From the NCBI RefSeq assembly GCF_018863235.1, contig NZ_JAHKRS010000001.1, positions 248,001 through 312,000 of the forward strand: a stretch of DNA of 64,000 nucleotides. The letters are read 5' to 3'. Position 1 is the stretch's first letter; every line of letters starts with the position of its first letter. Made by a program: the position numbers and the translations under genes. The notes beneath the pieces are model-generated. The model was not told where the DNA came from. It ran no database searches and saw only the letters and a program-made list of their open reading frames with translations. Positions 53,154 through 61,262 of this stretch are shown piece by piece. This stretch comes from Pseudomaricurvus albidus (GTDB lineage Bacteria; Pseudomonadota; Gammaproteobacteria; Pseudomonadales; Cellvibrionaceae).

Positions 53154-54167
53154 ATGCGCACGGGTATTTTTCTTGTGATGACCACCACCGCGTTTGGCGC
53201 GCTCGCAGAAACTCAACAGGAATGCCGAATGATCAAGAAGGACACAGCCCGTCTGGCATGTTACGACCAGCTTTTTGGCGAGCCTGAAGCGGTGATAAAA
53301 GAGTCAGCCGCAACACAATCTACGGCCTATGGCACAGCAGAAACGGGGTCCGCTGTTCAGGAAGTTTCGGATATTGAGGTCCGGCTAAAAAGCGAAGATC
53401 AGCTGGCCGATAATCGCTTTGTCATTCTGCCTCATCGCCAGACTTATATTCTGCCTTACACTTACCTTGATGACCCCAACGGCGAACCTTACCGCGGTAA
53501 CACGGTATTGGCAGAGGAGTCAGTGGACAATGAGGAAATCAAATTCCAGATCAGCCTCAAGGTGCCCATCGCCAGAGATTTTCTGGTCGACCAGAGCACC
53601 CTGTGGATGGGTTATACACAGGTGTCACTCTGGCAGGCCTATAACGGTGAAGCGTCGGCGCCTTTCCGGGAAACCAATTACGAACCGGAAATCTACTGGT
53701 CGTTTCCCACTGGGCTGAACGCATTCGGTATCGCCATGGAAGAGGCCTCCATCGGTTTTGTGCACCAGTCCAACGGTCGCGGTGAACCCCTGTCACGCAG
53801 CTGGAACCGCATCTTTGCCAACTTTGTTTTCGCCAAAGATCAGTGGGGCTTCGCCGTTAAACCCTGGTACCGGATCAAAGAAGACGAAAAAGACGACGAC
53901 AATCCCGACATTGAATCCTATCTGGGCTACGCTGATTTTATCGCCACCTACAAGTGGGACGATGAATATGTGCTCTCGGCACTGGTGCGCAATAATTTCC
54001 GCAGTTCCGATAACCACACCTCCACCACGCTCAGCCTGAGTTTTCCCCTGCCGGGTCGCTTGAATGGCTACATTGAATATGTGGACGGCTACGGTGAAAC
54101 CCTGATCGACTACGACCACCGCAATCAGCGCATTGGCATTGGCTTTATTCTCAACGACTGGTTTTAA
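53154..54167 (+). CDS. pldA: Outer membrane phospholipase A
   Basis: OmpLA-type barrel enzyme that hydrolyses phospholipids reaching the outer leaflet. Signal peptide to about residue 19; N-terminal disulfide-like CRMIKKDTARLACYD; catalytic H204 and S206 in FVHQSNGRGEPLSRSWNR with Asn218 exactly 14 residues after the His as in E. coli PldA; C-terminal aromatic-ended strand GIGFILNDWF. Length 337 is slightly longer than E. coli because of a 70-residue region before the barrel. Followed 8 bp later by a cupin gene. Confidence 0.93.
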   Translation: MRTGIFLVMTTTAFGALAETQQECRMIKKDTARLACYDQLFGEPEAVIKESAATQSTAYGTAETGSAVQEVSDIEVRLKSEDQLADNRFVILPHRQTYILPYTYLDDPNGEPYRGNTVLAEESVDNEEIKFQISLKVPIARDFLVDQSTLWMGYTQVSLWQAYNGEASAPFRETNYEPEIYWSFPTGLNAFGIAMEEASIGFVHQSNGRGEPLSRSWNRIFANFVFAKDQWGFAVKPWYRIKEDEKDDDNPDIESYLGYADFIATYKWDDEYVLSALVRNNFRSSDNHTSTTLSLSFPLPGRLNGYIEYVDGYGETLIDYDHRNQRIGIGFILNDWF

Positions 54168-54175
54168 CTCTATTT

Positions 54176-54694
54176 ATGGAATCCGCCTCCCCACAACGAC
54201 AAGCGCTGATTGATCAGCTGCAACTGGAACCCCATGTGGAGGGCGGGTATTTCCGACGCACCTACCAATCCGACAACCGTCCGTCTCTGGACACCGAATA
54301 CGGCTCCCGCCTGCGTCTGACCTCAATTTACTATCTGCTGACCGATGATTCGCCCATCGGTCACTGGCACCTGAACCGCTCTGATATTTTGCACTTCTTC
54401 CACCTCGGGCGCCCCATCACCTACTACCTGCTCGATGCCTCCGGCAACCTGAGCACACAGGTGATGGGCCCCGACCCGAGCCTTGGCCATCAACTGCAAC
54501 TGCTGGTCCCCGGCGGCACCTGGAAAGCTTCGTGCCTGACCTCGAGTGAAGACAAGGCCGAGGCCGATTACGGACTGATCAGCGAAGCGGTGTGTCCCGG
54601 GTTTGAGTTTGACGACATGACGCTTGGTACCGAGACACAACTGCTGCAACGCTTTCCCCAACACGCCGAGATGATCCGGCGTTTCACCCAATAG
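54176..54694 (+). CDS. Cupin, DUF985 family
   Basis: A 172-residue soluble cupin: LQLEPHVEGGYFRRTYQSDN, IYYLLTDDSPIGHWHLNRSD, HQLQLLVPGGTWKASCL, CPGFEFDDMTLG. The His and Glu residues in those strands form the usual metal site. DUF985 members are thought to be sugar isomerase-like, without firm function. Begins 8 bp after pldA, so probably co-transcribed. Confidence 0.88.
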   Translation: MESASPQRQALIDQLQLEPHVEGGYFRRTYQSDNRPSLDTEYGSRLRLTSIYYLLTDDSPIGHWHLNRSDILHFFHLGRPITYYLLDASGNLSTQVMGPDPSLGHQLQLLVPGGTWKASCLTSSEDKAEADYGLISEAVCPGFEFDDMTLGTETQLLQRFPQHAEMIRRFTQ

Positions 54695-54754
54695 TCCTGC
54701 GCACCGCAAGGCGAGCACCAGAAGACACTTGGCAAGAGCGCCACACCGGCTATA

Positions 54755-54774
54755 TACTGTTTTTATATACAGTA
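54755..54774 (+). promoter_or_regulatory. LexA (SOS) box ahead of the UmuD-like gene
   Basis: TACTGTTTTTATATACAGTA fits the gammaproteobacterial SOS consensus TACTGTATATATATACAGTA at all but two or three central bases, with the essential CTG-N10-CAG intact. It lies 32-51 bp before the UmuD-like start codon. Confidence 0.9.
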
Positions 54775-54805
54775 ATTACACAGTATCCGCTATTTGAGGC
54801 TGGCC

Positions 54806-55225
54806 ATGAATCTTGCTGAACTTGCCCCCGCTGTTATTCACTCACAAATCACACTGCCTCTGTACCTGCACAGCAGCAGCGCCGGATTTGAAAGCCCGGT
54901 TGAAGACGACGAGCCCGGCCTGGATCTTAATGAACACCTGATCCGCCGCCCTGCCAGTACCTTCTATGCCCGCGCAAAAGGCGATGCCATGCGCGATAAG
55001 GGAATCTTCGACGGGGACCTGCTGATCGTTGACCGCAGTCTGCATCCCGGCCAGGGTGATCTGGTGGCCGTGGCTCTCGATGGAGACCTGCTGTGCCGCG
55101 AACTGGATTTACGCAACAGCCAACTGCTGGCTGCCGATGAGGAGTCGCCCGCACTGTCACTGTCCGACAGTGCCGATTTGCGGATTGAAGGCGTGGTGGT
55201 GAGTGCGATTAAAGAGTTCCGGTAA
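54806..55225 (+). CDS. UmuD-like S24 protein lacking both catalytic residues
   Basis: A 139-residue homologue of UmuD, the polymerase V subunit that is activated by RecA-stimulated self-cleavage. By alignment with E. coli UmuD: cleavage site C24-G25 matches A26-G27 (SSAGFESP); catalytic S60 of GDSM is Ala61 here (AKGDAM); catalytic K97 of FTVKKL is Arg98 (LLCREL). The fold-forming segments GIFDGDLLIVDRSL and GDLVAVALDGDL are well kept. No umuC follows; the next gene is on the other strand. It is led by a strong LexA box and a GAGG ribosome site. Likely SOS-induced, unable to cut itself. Confidence 0.9.
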   Translation: MNLAELAPAVIHSQITLPLYLHSSSAGFESPVEDDEPGLDLNEHLIRRPASTFYARAKGDAMRDKGIFDGDLLIVDRSLHPGQGDLVAVALDGDLLCRELDLRNSQLLAADEESPALSLSDSADLRIEGVVVSAIKEFR

Positions 55226-55232
55226 GGCCCGA

Positions 55233-56375
55233 TTACACCATCACCGCCGGTTCCAGTAACTTCAGCGTACCTTCATTGGCATCCATCCTGACCAAACCGC
55301 CCACGGGCCAGGTCTGGTTGTGACGGATATGGCCAATCTGGGCGCCCATATAGCAAGGGATACCCAGCGGCTTCACGTACTGTTCGACAATATTGGCGAG
55401 GGTGAAGGAGCCCACCATGATCTCGCGATCTTTGCTGCCTTTGGGCTTCCTGAAATACCCGAAAATCAGACCGGAGATTCTGTCGAGTGTACCGTTGAGC
55501 TTTAACGTCGACAGGTAACGATCTATGCGGTAAACCGACTCGTTGACGTCTTCAAAGAACAGGATTTTGCCGTCCACATCCGGCAAATAATCGGTACCGG
55601 ACAGCGACAACCAAACGCTCATATTGCCACCCACCAGCCGCCCCTCAGCGACCCCCGCATTGATGGTGCGGATTTGGTTATCTCCGGTCACAACCAGCGG
55701 TCCACTGCGGTCTTCATTCACGAACTTCACATTTTGACCCTGAAAAATCAGGCGGTTGATGTAGTCAAAACGGTAGGGATTCCAGTGGGTAAACCCCACA
55801 GGGCCATGGAAGGTCACCAGGCCGGCTTTGTGATAAAAAGCATTCAGCAACGTCGTGATGTCACTAAAGCCCATGAAGATTTTGGGATTCTCTTTGATCA
55901 GATCGAAGTCCAGATACGGCAGCGTGCGGTTACTGCCCCAACCGCCGCGCAAGGCAAAAATGGCTTTCACTTCGGGGTCGGCAAAGGCTTCATTGATGTC
56001 TTTCGCGCGATTCTGATCGGTTCCGGCCAGGTAACCGTTTTGATCCAGAATGTGCTTGCCCAGCTTGACCTTTAGTCCACCGGCTTCGAGGGATTCTCTC
56101 GCCATATCCACCAGACTGCGTTCAAAAATAGCGGTGGCCGGAGAGACACAACAAATGGTATCGCCTCGCTTCAGCGCGGGAGGATAATTGATCATTTCCG
56201 AGGTATCGGGTAGCTGTACCGGTCTCGCTTCCGCCTCTTGCGGAGGATCGACAGCTTCAGGTTCTGCGGCGGGTTCCAGCGTCTGAAAAGTACTGATCGG
56301 ACCAGGGTTACTGGTGCACCCCGCGACAGAAATCCCTGTCAGCAGTCCCAATTTGACCAGATCTCTGCGTTTCAC
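55233..56375 (-). CDS. LD-carboxypeptidase, S66 family, Tat-type lipoprotein
   Basis: Peptidase related to LdcA, which trims the D-Ala from muropeptide tetrapeptides. 380 residues. The N-terminus MKRRDLVKLGLLTGISVAGC has a twin-arginine motif and a lipobox with Cys20, so export as a folded lipoprotein is likely; classical LdcA is cytoplasmic. After a 60-residue linker the domain has LKRGDTICCVSPATAI, the nucleophile region IFALRGGWGSNRTLPYLD and KIFMGFSDITTLLNAF; C-terminal PCYMGAQIGHIRHNQTWPVG holds the catalytic His. Convergent with the UmuD-like gene, 7 bp apart. Confidence 0.9.
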   Translation of the reverse strand: MKRRDLVKLGLLTGISVAGCTSNPGPISTFQTLEPAAEPEAVDPPQEAEARPVQLPDTSEMINYPPALKRGDTICCVSPATAIFERSLVDMARESLEAGGLKVKLGKHILDQNGYLAGTDQNRAKDINEAFADPEVKAIFALRGGWGSNRTLPYLDFDLIKENPKIFMGFSDITTLLNAFYHKAGLVTFHGPVGFTHWNPYRFDYINRLIFQGQNVKFVNEDRSGPLVVTGDNQIRTINAGVAEGRLVGGNMSVWLSLSGTDYLPDVDGKILFFEDVNESVYRIDRYLSTLKLNGTLDRISGLIFGYFRKPKGSKDREIMVGSFTLANIVEQYVKPLGIPCYMGAQIGHIRHNQTWPVGGLVRMDANEGTLKLLEPAVMV

Positions 56376-56613
56376 TGTTCCTCCTCAGCGTAAGAACTTC
56401 TTGTCACCTACGATAAAGAGTAGCCCAGAATCTGCCAATTGGTACGCCGGCGCGCGCACTCCAGAGGAGAAGACATGGCGCGTGTTTCCAGCATGCGGGC
56501 AACCAACCCGAAGACCTGAAATTCACTCTGGACATTCCCCCAGCAGGAAGGTCTATAAAGACCCTGTGAACACACTCATCGACTATCTCATACTGTTTCA
56601 GAGGCATGAAAAG

Positions 56614-56985
56614 ATGGACCATCACTTTCTTCATTTCAGCAAGCGTATAGCCCCTTTTGTTGAGACCGAGCTGCAACAGGCCCAGATCAAAATGGACAAT
56701 GGCGCCTCTCACGAGGCTTTTAAACACCTGGAGAACGCTCATGTTCTTGGACAGGCATCCACCTACTGGCACGTAAAAACCCATTACCGGATGTTGCTGT
56801 GGGGATGGAAAGAAAAGAAGGCGGGCGAAGTCTGGGGGCAGCTGATCAGAATAGCGGGAGCCGCCAGCAAAACAGCTTTAGGACTGATCCCGACGGGCAA
56901 TACCGGAGGGGCAAATGTCAGCCCCTTTAAACCCATGCCCATTGACGCGCCCCTGGCGGCAATCATCAGGGACGCAAAGCGTTAA
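56614..56985 (+). CDS. DUF3703 family protein
   Basis: A 123-residue soluble protein. EAFKHLENAHVLGQASTYWH, KTHYRMLLWGWKEKKAGEVW, and GLIPTGNTGGANVSPFKPMP match the DUF3703 family closely; its function is unknown to me. ATG 56614 has GAGG about 9 bp upstream; the much longer reading from 56314 runs antisense into the carboxypeptidase gene and is rejected. Convergent with the aldehyde dehydrogenase gene, 16 bp apart. Confidence 0.85.
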   Translation: MDHHFLHFSKRIAPFVETELQQAQIKMDNGASHEAFKHLENAHVLGQASTYWHVKTHYRMLLWGWKEKKAGEVWGQLIRIAGAASKTALGLIPTGNTGGANVSPFKPMPIDAPLAAIIRDAKR

Positions 56986-57001
56986 CGTTTTACATCGACG
57001 T

Positions 57002-58429
57002 TTAAAGCTGAGGACACTCCGGTTTCAGCATGGCTTTGATTTCCAGAAACTCATGCACACCGGCGGCCGAAAATTCCCGCCCGTTACCGGACTGCTTGTA
57101 GCCGCCAAAGGGAGCATGGTAATTGAAGACCGCGCCATTCATCAGGCACTGTCCGGCGCGGATACGGCGGGCAATCTTGACCGCCCCCTCTTCACTGCCG
57201 GCATACACCGCTGACGCCAAACCATAAGGCGTATCATTGGCGATCTCTACCGCCTCGTCAATGTCCTGATAGGGAATCATGCACAGCACCGGCCCGAAGA
57301 TTTCCTCGCGGGCAATCCGCATTTGATTGTTGACGTTGGCAAAGATGGTCGGCTCAACGTAGTAACCCGTAGAATGAGCGTCTGAGGTCTTTCCGCCACA
57401 CACTAGGGTGGCACCTTCAGCGATACCGATCTGAATATAATCCAGCACTTTTTGTTGCTGAGCCTGAGAGGAGATGGGCCCCAGAAATGCCTCCTCGTGC
57501 ATCCCTACCGTCATGCCCCCGGCAATCTCCTTGGCGATGGCAACCGCTTCATCGTACCGTGACGCCGGCACCAGCATGCGCGTCAGTGCGACACAGGTCT
57601 GCCCGCTGTTGAGCATGACATCTTCCACACCGTATTGGACTGCAGCCTGCAGATCGGCATCGTCGGTGATAATCAGTGGCGACTTGCCACCCAGCTCCTG
57701 AGTCACGCGTTTCACCGTAGATGCAGCAGCTTTGGCCACTTCAATGCCGGCTCGGGTCGAACCGGTAAACGACACAACATCCACCTCGGGATGGGTACAC
57801 AGCGCTTCACCCACATCAATTCCGGTTCCCGGTACCAGATTAAACACACCGGCGGGAATTCCGGCGTCGTGAAGAATTTCTGCCATGATAAAATCCTGCA
57901 GCGGTGTTTGCTCCGCAGGCTTGACCACCATGGTACAACCGGCCGCCAAAGCGGCGCCCACCTTGCCGACAAACTGATGCAGCGGGTAGTTCCAGGGATT
58001 GATAAACGCACAGACACCTGCGGATTCGCGAACCACCAGAGCACCTTCAACGGTTTCGATTTCCTCAGTCAAGGATGTGTGTTCTGCAAACAAGCGCATG
58101 GCTTCAATGGGGCCATCCACCTGCAACCAACCGGCAATGTGTTCCGGACAGCCCATGGTGACAGAGATCGCTGCGGTTAAATCCTGCTTTCTCGCTTCCA
58201 TGCCATCGGCAATCGCCAACAGCAGTCGCTTGCGCTCCGCGGCCGAAGTTTGCGACCACTGGGCAAACGCCTTACGTGCAGCATTTACCGCACGATCTAC
58301 ATCTTCAGCATTCGCCAGAGGCACTTCAGCAGCCAGGGCTTCTGTTGCAGGATTGATCACGGTCAGTGTCTGGTTCGAGCTCGCATTCAACCACTGGCCC
58401 TCAAGATACAGTTGCGTGTAAGTCATCAT
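57002..58429 (-). CDS. NAD(P)-dependent aldehyde dehydrogenase
   Basis: Oxidises an aldehyde to the acid. 475 residues; catalytic C279 (LNSGQTCVALTRML), general base E245 (VTQELGGKSPLI), N147 (INPWNYPL) and cofactor loop FTGSTRAGIEVAKAA. Last gene of a four-gene minus-strand unit; its start overlaps the CobW gene stop by 4 bp. With an amine-type transaminase in the same operon it probably oxidises the semialdehyde made there; exact substrate unknown. Confidence 0.92.
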   Translation of the reverse strand: MMTYTQLYLEGQWLNASSNQTLTVINPATEALAAEVPLANAEDVDRAVNAARKAFAQWSQTSAAERKRLLLAIADGMEARKQDLTAAISVTMGCPEHIAGWLQVDGPIEAMRLFAEHTSLTEEIETVEGALVVRESAGVCAFINPWNYPLHQFVGKVGAALAAGCTMVVKPAEQTPLQDFIMAEILHDAGIPAGVFNLVPGTGIDVGEALCTHPEVDVVSFTGSTRAGIEVAKAAASTVKRVTQELGGKSPLIITDDADLQAAVQYGVEDVMLNSGQTCVALTRMLVPASRYDEAVAIAKEIAGGMTVGMHEEAFLGPISSQAQQQKVLDYIQIGIAEGATLVCGGKTSDAHSTGYYVEPTIFANVNNQMRIAREEIFGPVLCMIPYQDIDEAVEIANDTPYGLASAVYAGSEEGAVKIARRIRAGQCLMNGAVFNYHAPFGGYKQSGNGREFSAAGVHEFLEIKAMLKPECPQL

Positions 58430-59463
58430 GAATTCTTCCTCGTTATGTCGCTACTGTCGTTGATCAGACAAGCGTTAAGTTGATCGGTCAGTGCCTGTGC
58501 ATCCAGCGGTGTCCAGCTGATCAACACCAGTTGCGTCGAGCGCTCATGCTCGCTGTTTTCAATGTGATCCGGAACGGGACTCACCTCGAGTCGACTGCCC
58601 ACCAACTGAATTTGGCACCAGGATTTAGGCATGCCATGAAGTTTTAAAATCCCCTTGGCGCGATACACACAAGTGGGCAGTGCTTTGAACCACTGGCGAA
58701 CATCGGGCAAGGACAGCTCACCGTCAGTTTGCCAACTGAAGGTGAAAAACTGATCGCTGTGATCCCGGTGTTGCTGACAGGTCTTTTCGGTGGCCGCTAC
58801 CTCCGGATCTTCACCCAAAGACACGGCTGAAGAAAAGCCATCCGCACAGGGCTCCATCAAGAGGGAGCGGGGTACATTGGCAAAGGCGGTTTCATACACT
58901 CGCGCACCCGGAAACAACCAATCGCGGTGCAACCGGGCAATTTGGGCGTTGCTCACCAAATCCACCTTATTCAGCACAATCACATCGGCCACAGACACCT
59001 GATTCATGGCCAGATGCTTCATTTCAGAGGTCAGTTCGGAAAAGTTTGCCGCATCCATCAGGGACACCACGGTTTCCACTCGCAGCTGATCACGAAACTG
59101 GGGGTACTTTAACGTACTGATCACCTTACCCGGTTCGGAGACGCCACTGGTTTCAATCAGGATCACATCGGGCGCTGCCGGGGTGTCCGTCAACAAGCGC
59201 TGTAATTGCTGAATCAAATCACTTTCAATGGTGCAGCAGATACAACCGTTACTGAGATCGATACGATTCTGTTCCGCACTGCTGACCAACTGGCTATCGA
59301 TATTAATACTGCCGAAATCGTTAACCATCACCGCCATTCGTTGACCCTGCGGATTATTCAGCAAACGATTGAGCAACGTGGTTTTTCCCGAGCCGAGAAA
59401 TCCCGCAACCACCACTACCGGAACCCGTGCATCTCTCAGATCGTGCTGCAGTGAGCCGTTCAT
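58426..59463 (-). CDS. CobW/COG0523 family GTPase, putative metallochaperone
   Basis: G3E-class GTPase of 345 residues that loads metal, often zinc or cobalt, onto client proteins. Walker A GFLGSGKTTL at 21-30, the metal-binding CxCC motif GCICCTIE at 73-80, Walker B-like VILIETSGVSEP, and NKVDLVSN guanine motif. C-terminal CobW_C region (LSLPDVRQWFKALPTCVYRA, KGILKLHG). Coupled by 4-bp overlaps to both the amidohydrolase upstream and the dehydrogenase downstream, which points to the metal-dependent amidohydrolase as its client. Confidence 0.92.
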   Translation of the reverse strand: MNGSLQHDLRDARVPVVVVAGFLGSGKTTLLNRLLNNPQGQRMAVMVNDFGSINIDSQLVSSAEQNRIDLSNGCICCTIESDLIQQLQRLLTDTPAAPDVILIETSGVSEPGKVISTLKYPQFRDQLRVETVVSLMDAANFSELTSEMKHLAMNQVSVADVIVLNKVDLVSNAQIARLHRDWLFPGARVYETAFANVPRSLLMEPCADGFSSAVSLGEDPEVAATEKTCQQHRDHSDQFFTFSWQTDGELSLPDVRQWFKALPTCVYRAKGILKLHGMPKSWCQIQLVGSRLEVSPVPDHIENSEHERSTQLVLISWTPLDAQALTDQLNACLINDSSDITRKNS

Positions 59464-61247
59464 CTCAATGCATCACCGGCATTTTGCTTCGAATAAAAAT
59501 CCGGTGGGCAATCTGACCAGTGCGGGCTCAATATATCAGCCAACTCCGCTTCGCGATCCCACATCAGGCGTCCCTCCAAAAAGGTCAGATCCACCTGAGT
59601 GTTGTGAATATTGCCACGGGCCTCGACCTCAAACACATTGCGATCCAGCACAATCACGTCTGCGGACTTACCCACTTCCAGACTGCCCGCCTGTTCCTCC
59701 AGCCCCATGCTGACGGCACCATTGAGCGTCATCACCCGAATGGCTTCCTCAACCGACAGCGGCTCACCGTGAAAAGTGTCTTCGTTTTCAAACCACGGAT
59801 TTTGACGGGTAATCATGGCCTCAAAACCCACCCACGGATTGATGTTTGATACTGGCCAGTCCGTTCCCATAACGGCAATGCCACCGTGATCCAGAACACC
59901 TTTAAAGTTGTACATGCGATCAAATCGCTCGCGCCCCATGACTTCTCGCGCACGGGCATAGGGTTCTGGCAACCACCCTACCGGAGAGAATTCGGCGATG
60001 ACATTGAGTTCGGCAAAACGCGGCAGGTTTTCATCCAGCAACACGGTGGAGTGAGCGCACTGGTGTTTCACACTGATGCCATCGCGATAACCATTGCGAC
60101 GACGTGCTTCGGCTACGGCATCCAGGAAAATATCGGAAGCCCCGTCACCGACACAGTGGGCAATCACCCGAATACCGCGCCGATCCAGATCCACCACCAT
60201 GTCGGTGATGTGCTCCGGGGTCATGTTGAGAGCGCCACGCCATTGAGATTCACCCGGCCAGGGCGTCGACAGGTAGGAGGAGCGCGAACCGTGGGTACCA
60301 TCGAAGTGGAACTTCACGGCATTGGCGTTCAGCCTTGCACTGCGATAATAATGACGCTCACCAGCCAGTAACTGCCAACGGCGTTTCACCGGAAAAATAT
60401 CATCCTGCCAGCTGATCGCAGCTTCGACACGCATTGTCATGTCACCGGCATCATCGATGGTCTTCAACGCATTCAGACGATGCTCACAGACATGGACATA
60501 TTTACTGCCCACCACTCCGCAACTGGTTTGATAGTGAATAGCCTCTCGGTAGGCACGCTGTAACGCATGAGCAGGGACTGGCGGCATGGCCGCGTGTATC
60601 AGTGCATAAGCACCATCCACCAGAATGCCGGTCGGTTCTCCGGTGAGGCTGTCCCTTTCGATATAACCATTACCCGGATCCGGTGTGTCTGCAGAAATAC
60701 CGGCGAGTTCCAGAGCCTTGCTGTTCACCAGAATGCAGCCCCATGAGCGATCATGGATCGCCACCGGGCGATCAGGCACAAGACGGTCGAGCCAGTGTCG
60801 GTCCGGTTCAATACCTGCACGTTTAAAGTGGAAGTGAACAAAGTACTGTCCAAAAATCCACTCTTTATCAGGGTGAGTTTCGGCGTAGTCCAGCACCGCG
60901 TCAGCAATCTGTTGCGGCGTCGGATCTTCGATGCCAACGTCCAGATAACCTGCGTAAGACGGTGCCAATGCCAGATCCGGATGGGTGTGCATGTCGTACA
61001 AACCCGGCATTGCAAAACGGCTTTTCAGATCCACTTGCCGAGTCTGACTGTCCACATAAACGTCCATATCCGCATTAGAACCCAACGCCAGAATGCGGCC
61101 GTCTTTTATCGCCAGCGCTTCCACCCAGGGCTGTTTCGGATTGACGGTATAACAACGGCCATTGCGCAGAATCACATCCGCTTTGTCGCTGTTCGACAAA
61201 TTCTGCCCAATATGACTGGAACGGTAATTCATCGCAATCTGTGACAT
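59460..61247 (-). CDS. YtcJ-type amidohydrolase
   Basis: Metal-dependent hydrolase of 595 residues in the YtcJ/exoenzyme-regulatory AepA group. Metal site HTH in PGLYDMHTHPDLALAP; VIAHCVGDGASDIFLDAV and the later KHQCAHSTVLLD; C-terminal Asp in AVMGTDWPVSNINPW; composite beta-domain parts at both ends (VILRNGRCYTVNPKQPW, VGKSADVIVLDRN). Probably hydrolyses an amide, carbamate or cyclic imide of an amine-type substrate. 15 bp after the aminotransferase gene; followed by the CobW gene with a 4-bp overlap. Confidence 0.9.
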   Translation of the reverse strand: MSQIAMNYRSSHIGQNLSNSDKADVILRNGRCYTVNPKQPWVEALAIKDGRILALGSNADMDVYVDSQTRQVDLKSRFAMPGLYDMHTHPDLALAPSYAGYLDVGIEDPTPQQIADAVLDYAETHPDKEWIFGQYFVHFHFKRAGIEPDRHWLDRLVPDRPVAIHDRSWGCILVNSKALELAGISADTPDPGNGYIERDSLTGEPTGILVDGAYALIHAAMPPVPAHALQRAYREAIHYQTSCGVVGSKYVHVCEHRLNALKTIDDAGDMTMRVEAAISWQDDIFPVKRRWQLLAGERHYYRSARLNANAVKFHFDGTHGSRSSYLSTPWPGESQWRGALNMTPEHITDMVVDLDRRGIRVIAHCVGDGASDIFLDAVAEARRRNGYRDGISVKHQCAHSTVLLDENLPRFAELNVIAEFSPVGWLPEPYARAREVMGRERFDRMYNFKGVLDHGGIAVMGTDWPVSNINPWVGFEAMITRQNPWFENEDTFHGEPLSVEEAIRVMTLNGAVSMGLEEQAGSLEVGKSADVIVLDRNVFEVEARGNIHNTQVDLTFLEGRLMWDREAELADILSPHWSDCPPDFYSKQNAGDALR

Positions 61248-61262
61248 AGCAGTGCCTGAATA

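Noticed and set aside
54755-55225. Prophage or plasmid origin for the S24 gene
   Set aside because: No phage, partition or transposase genes nearby, and neighbours are chromosomal; the gene is UmuD-like, not a CI repressor, as it lacks a DNA-binding domain.
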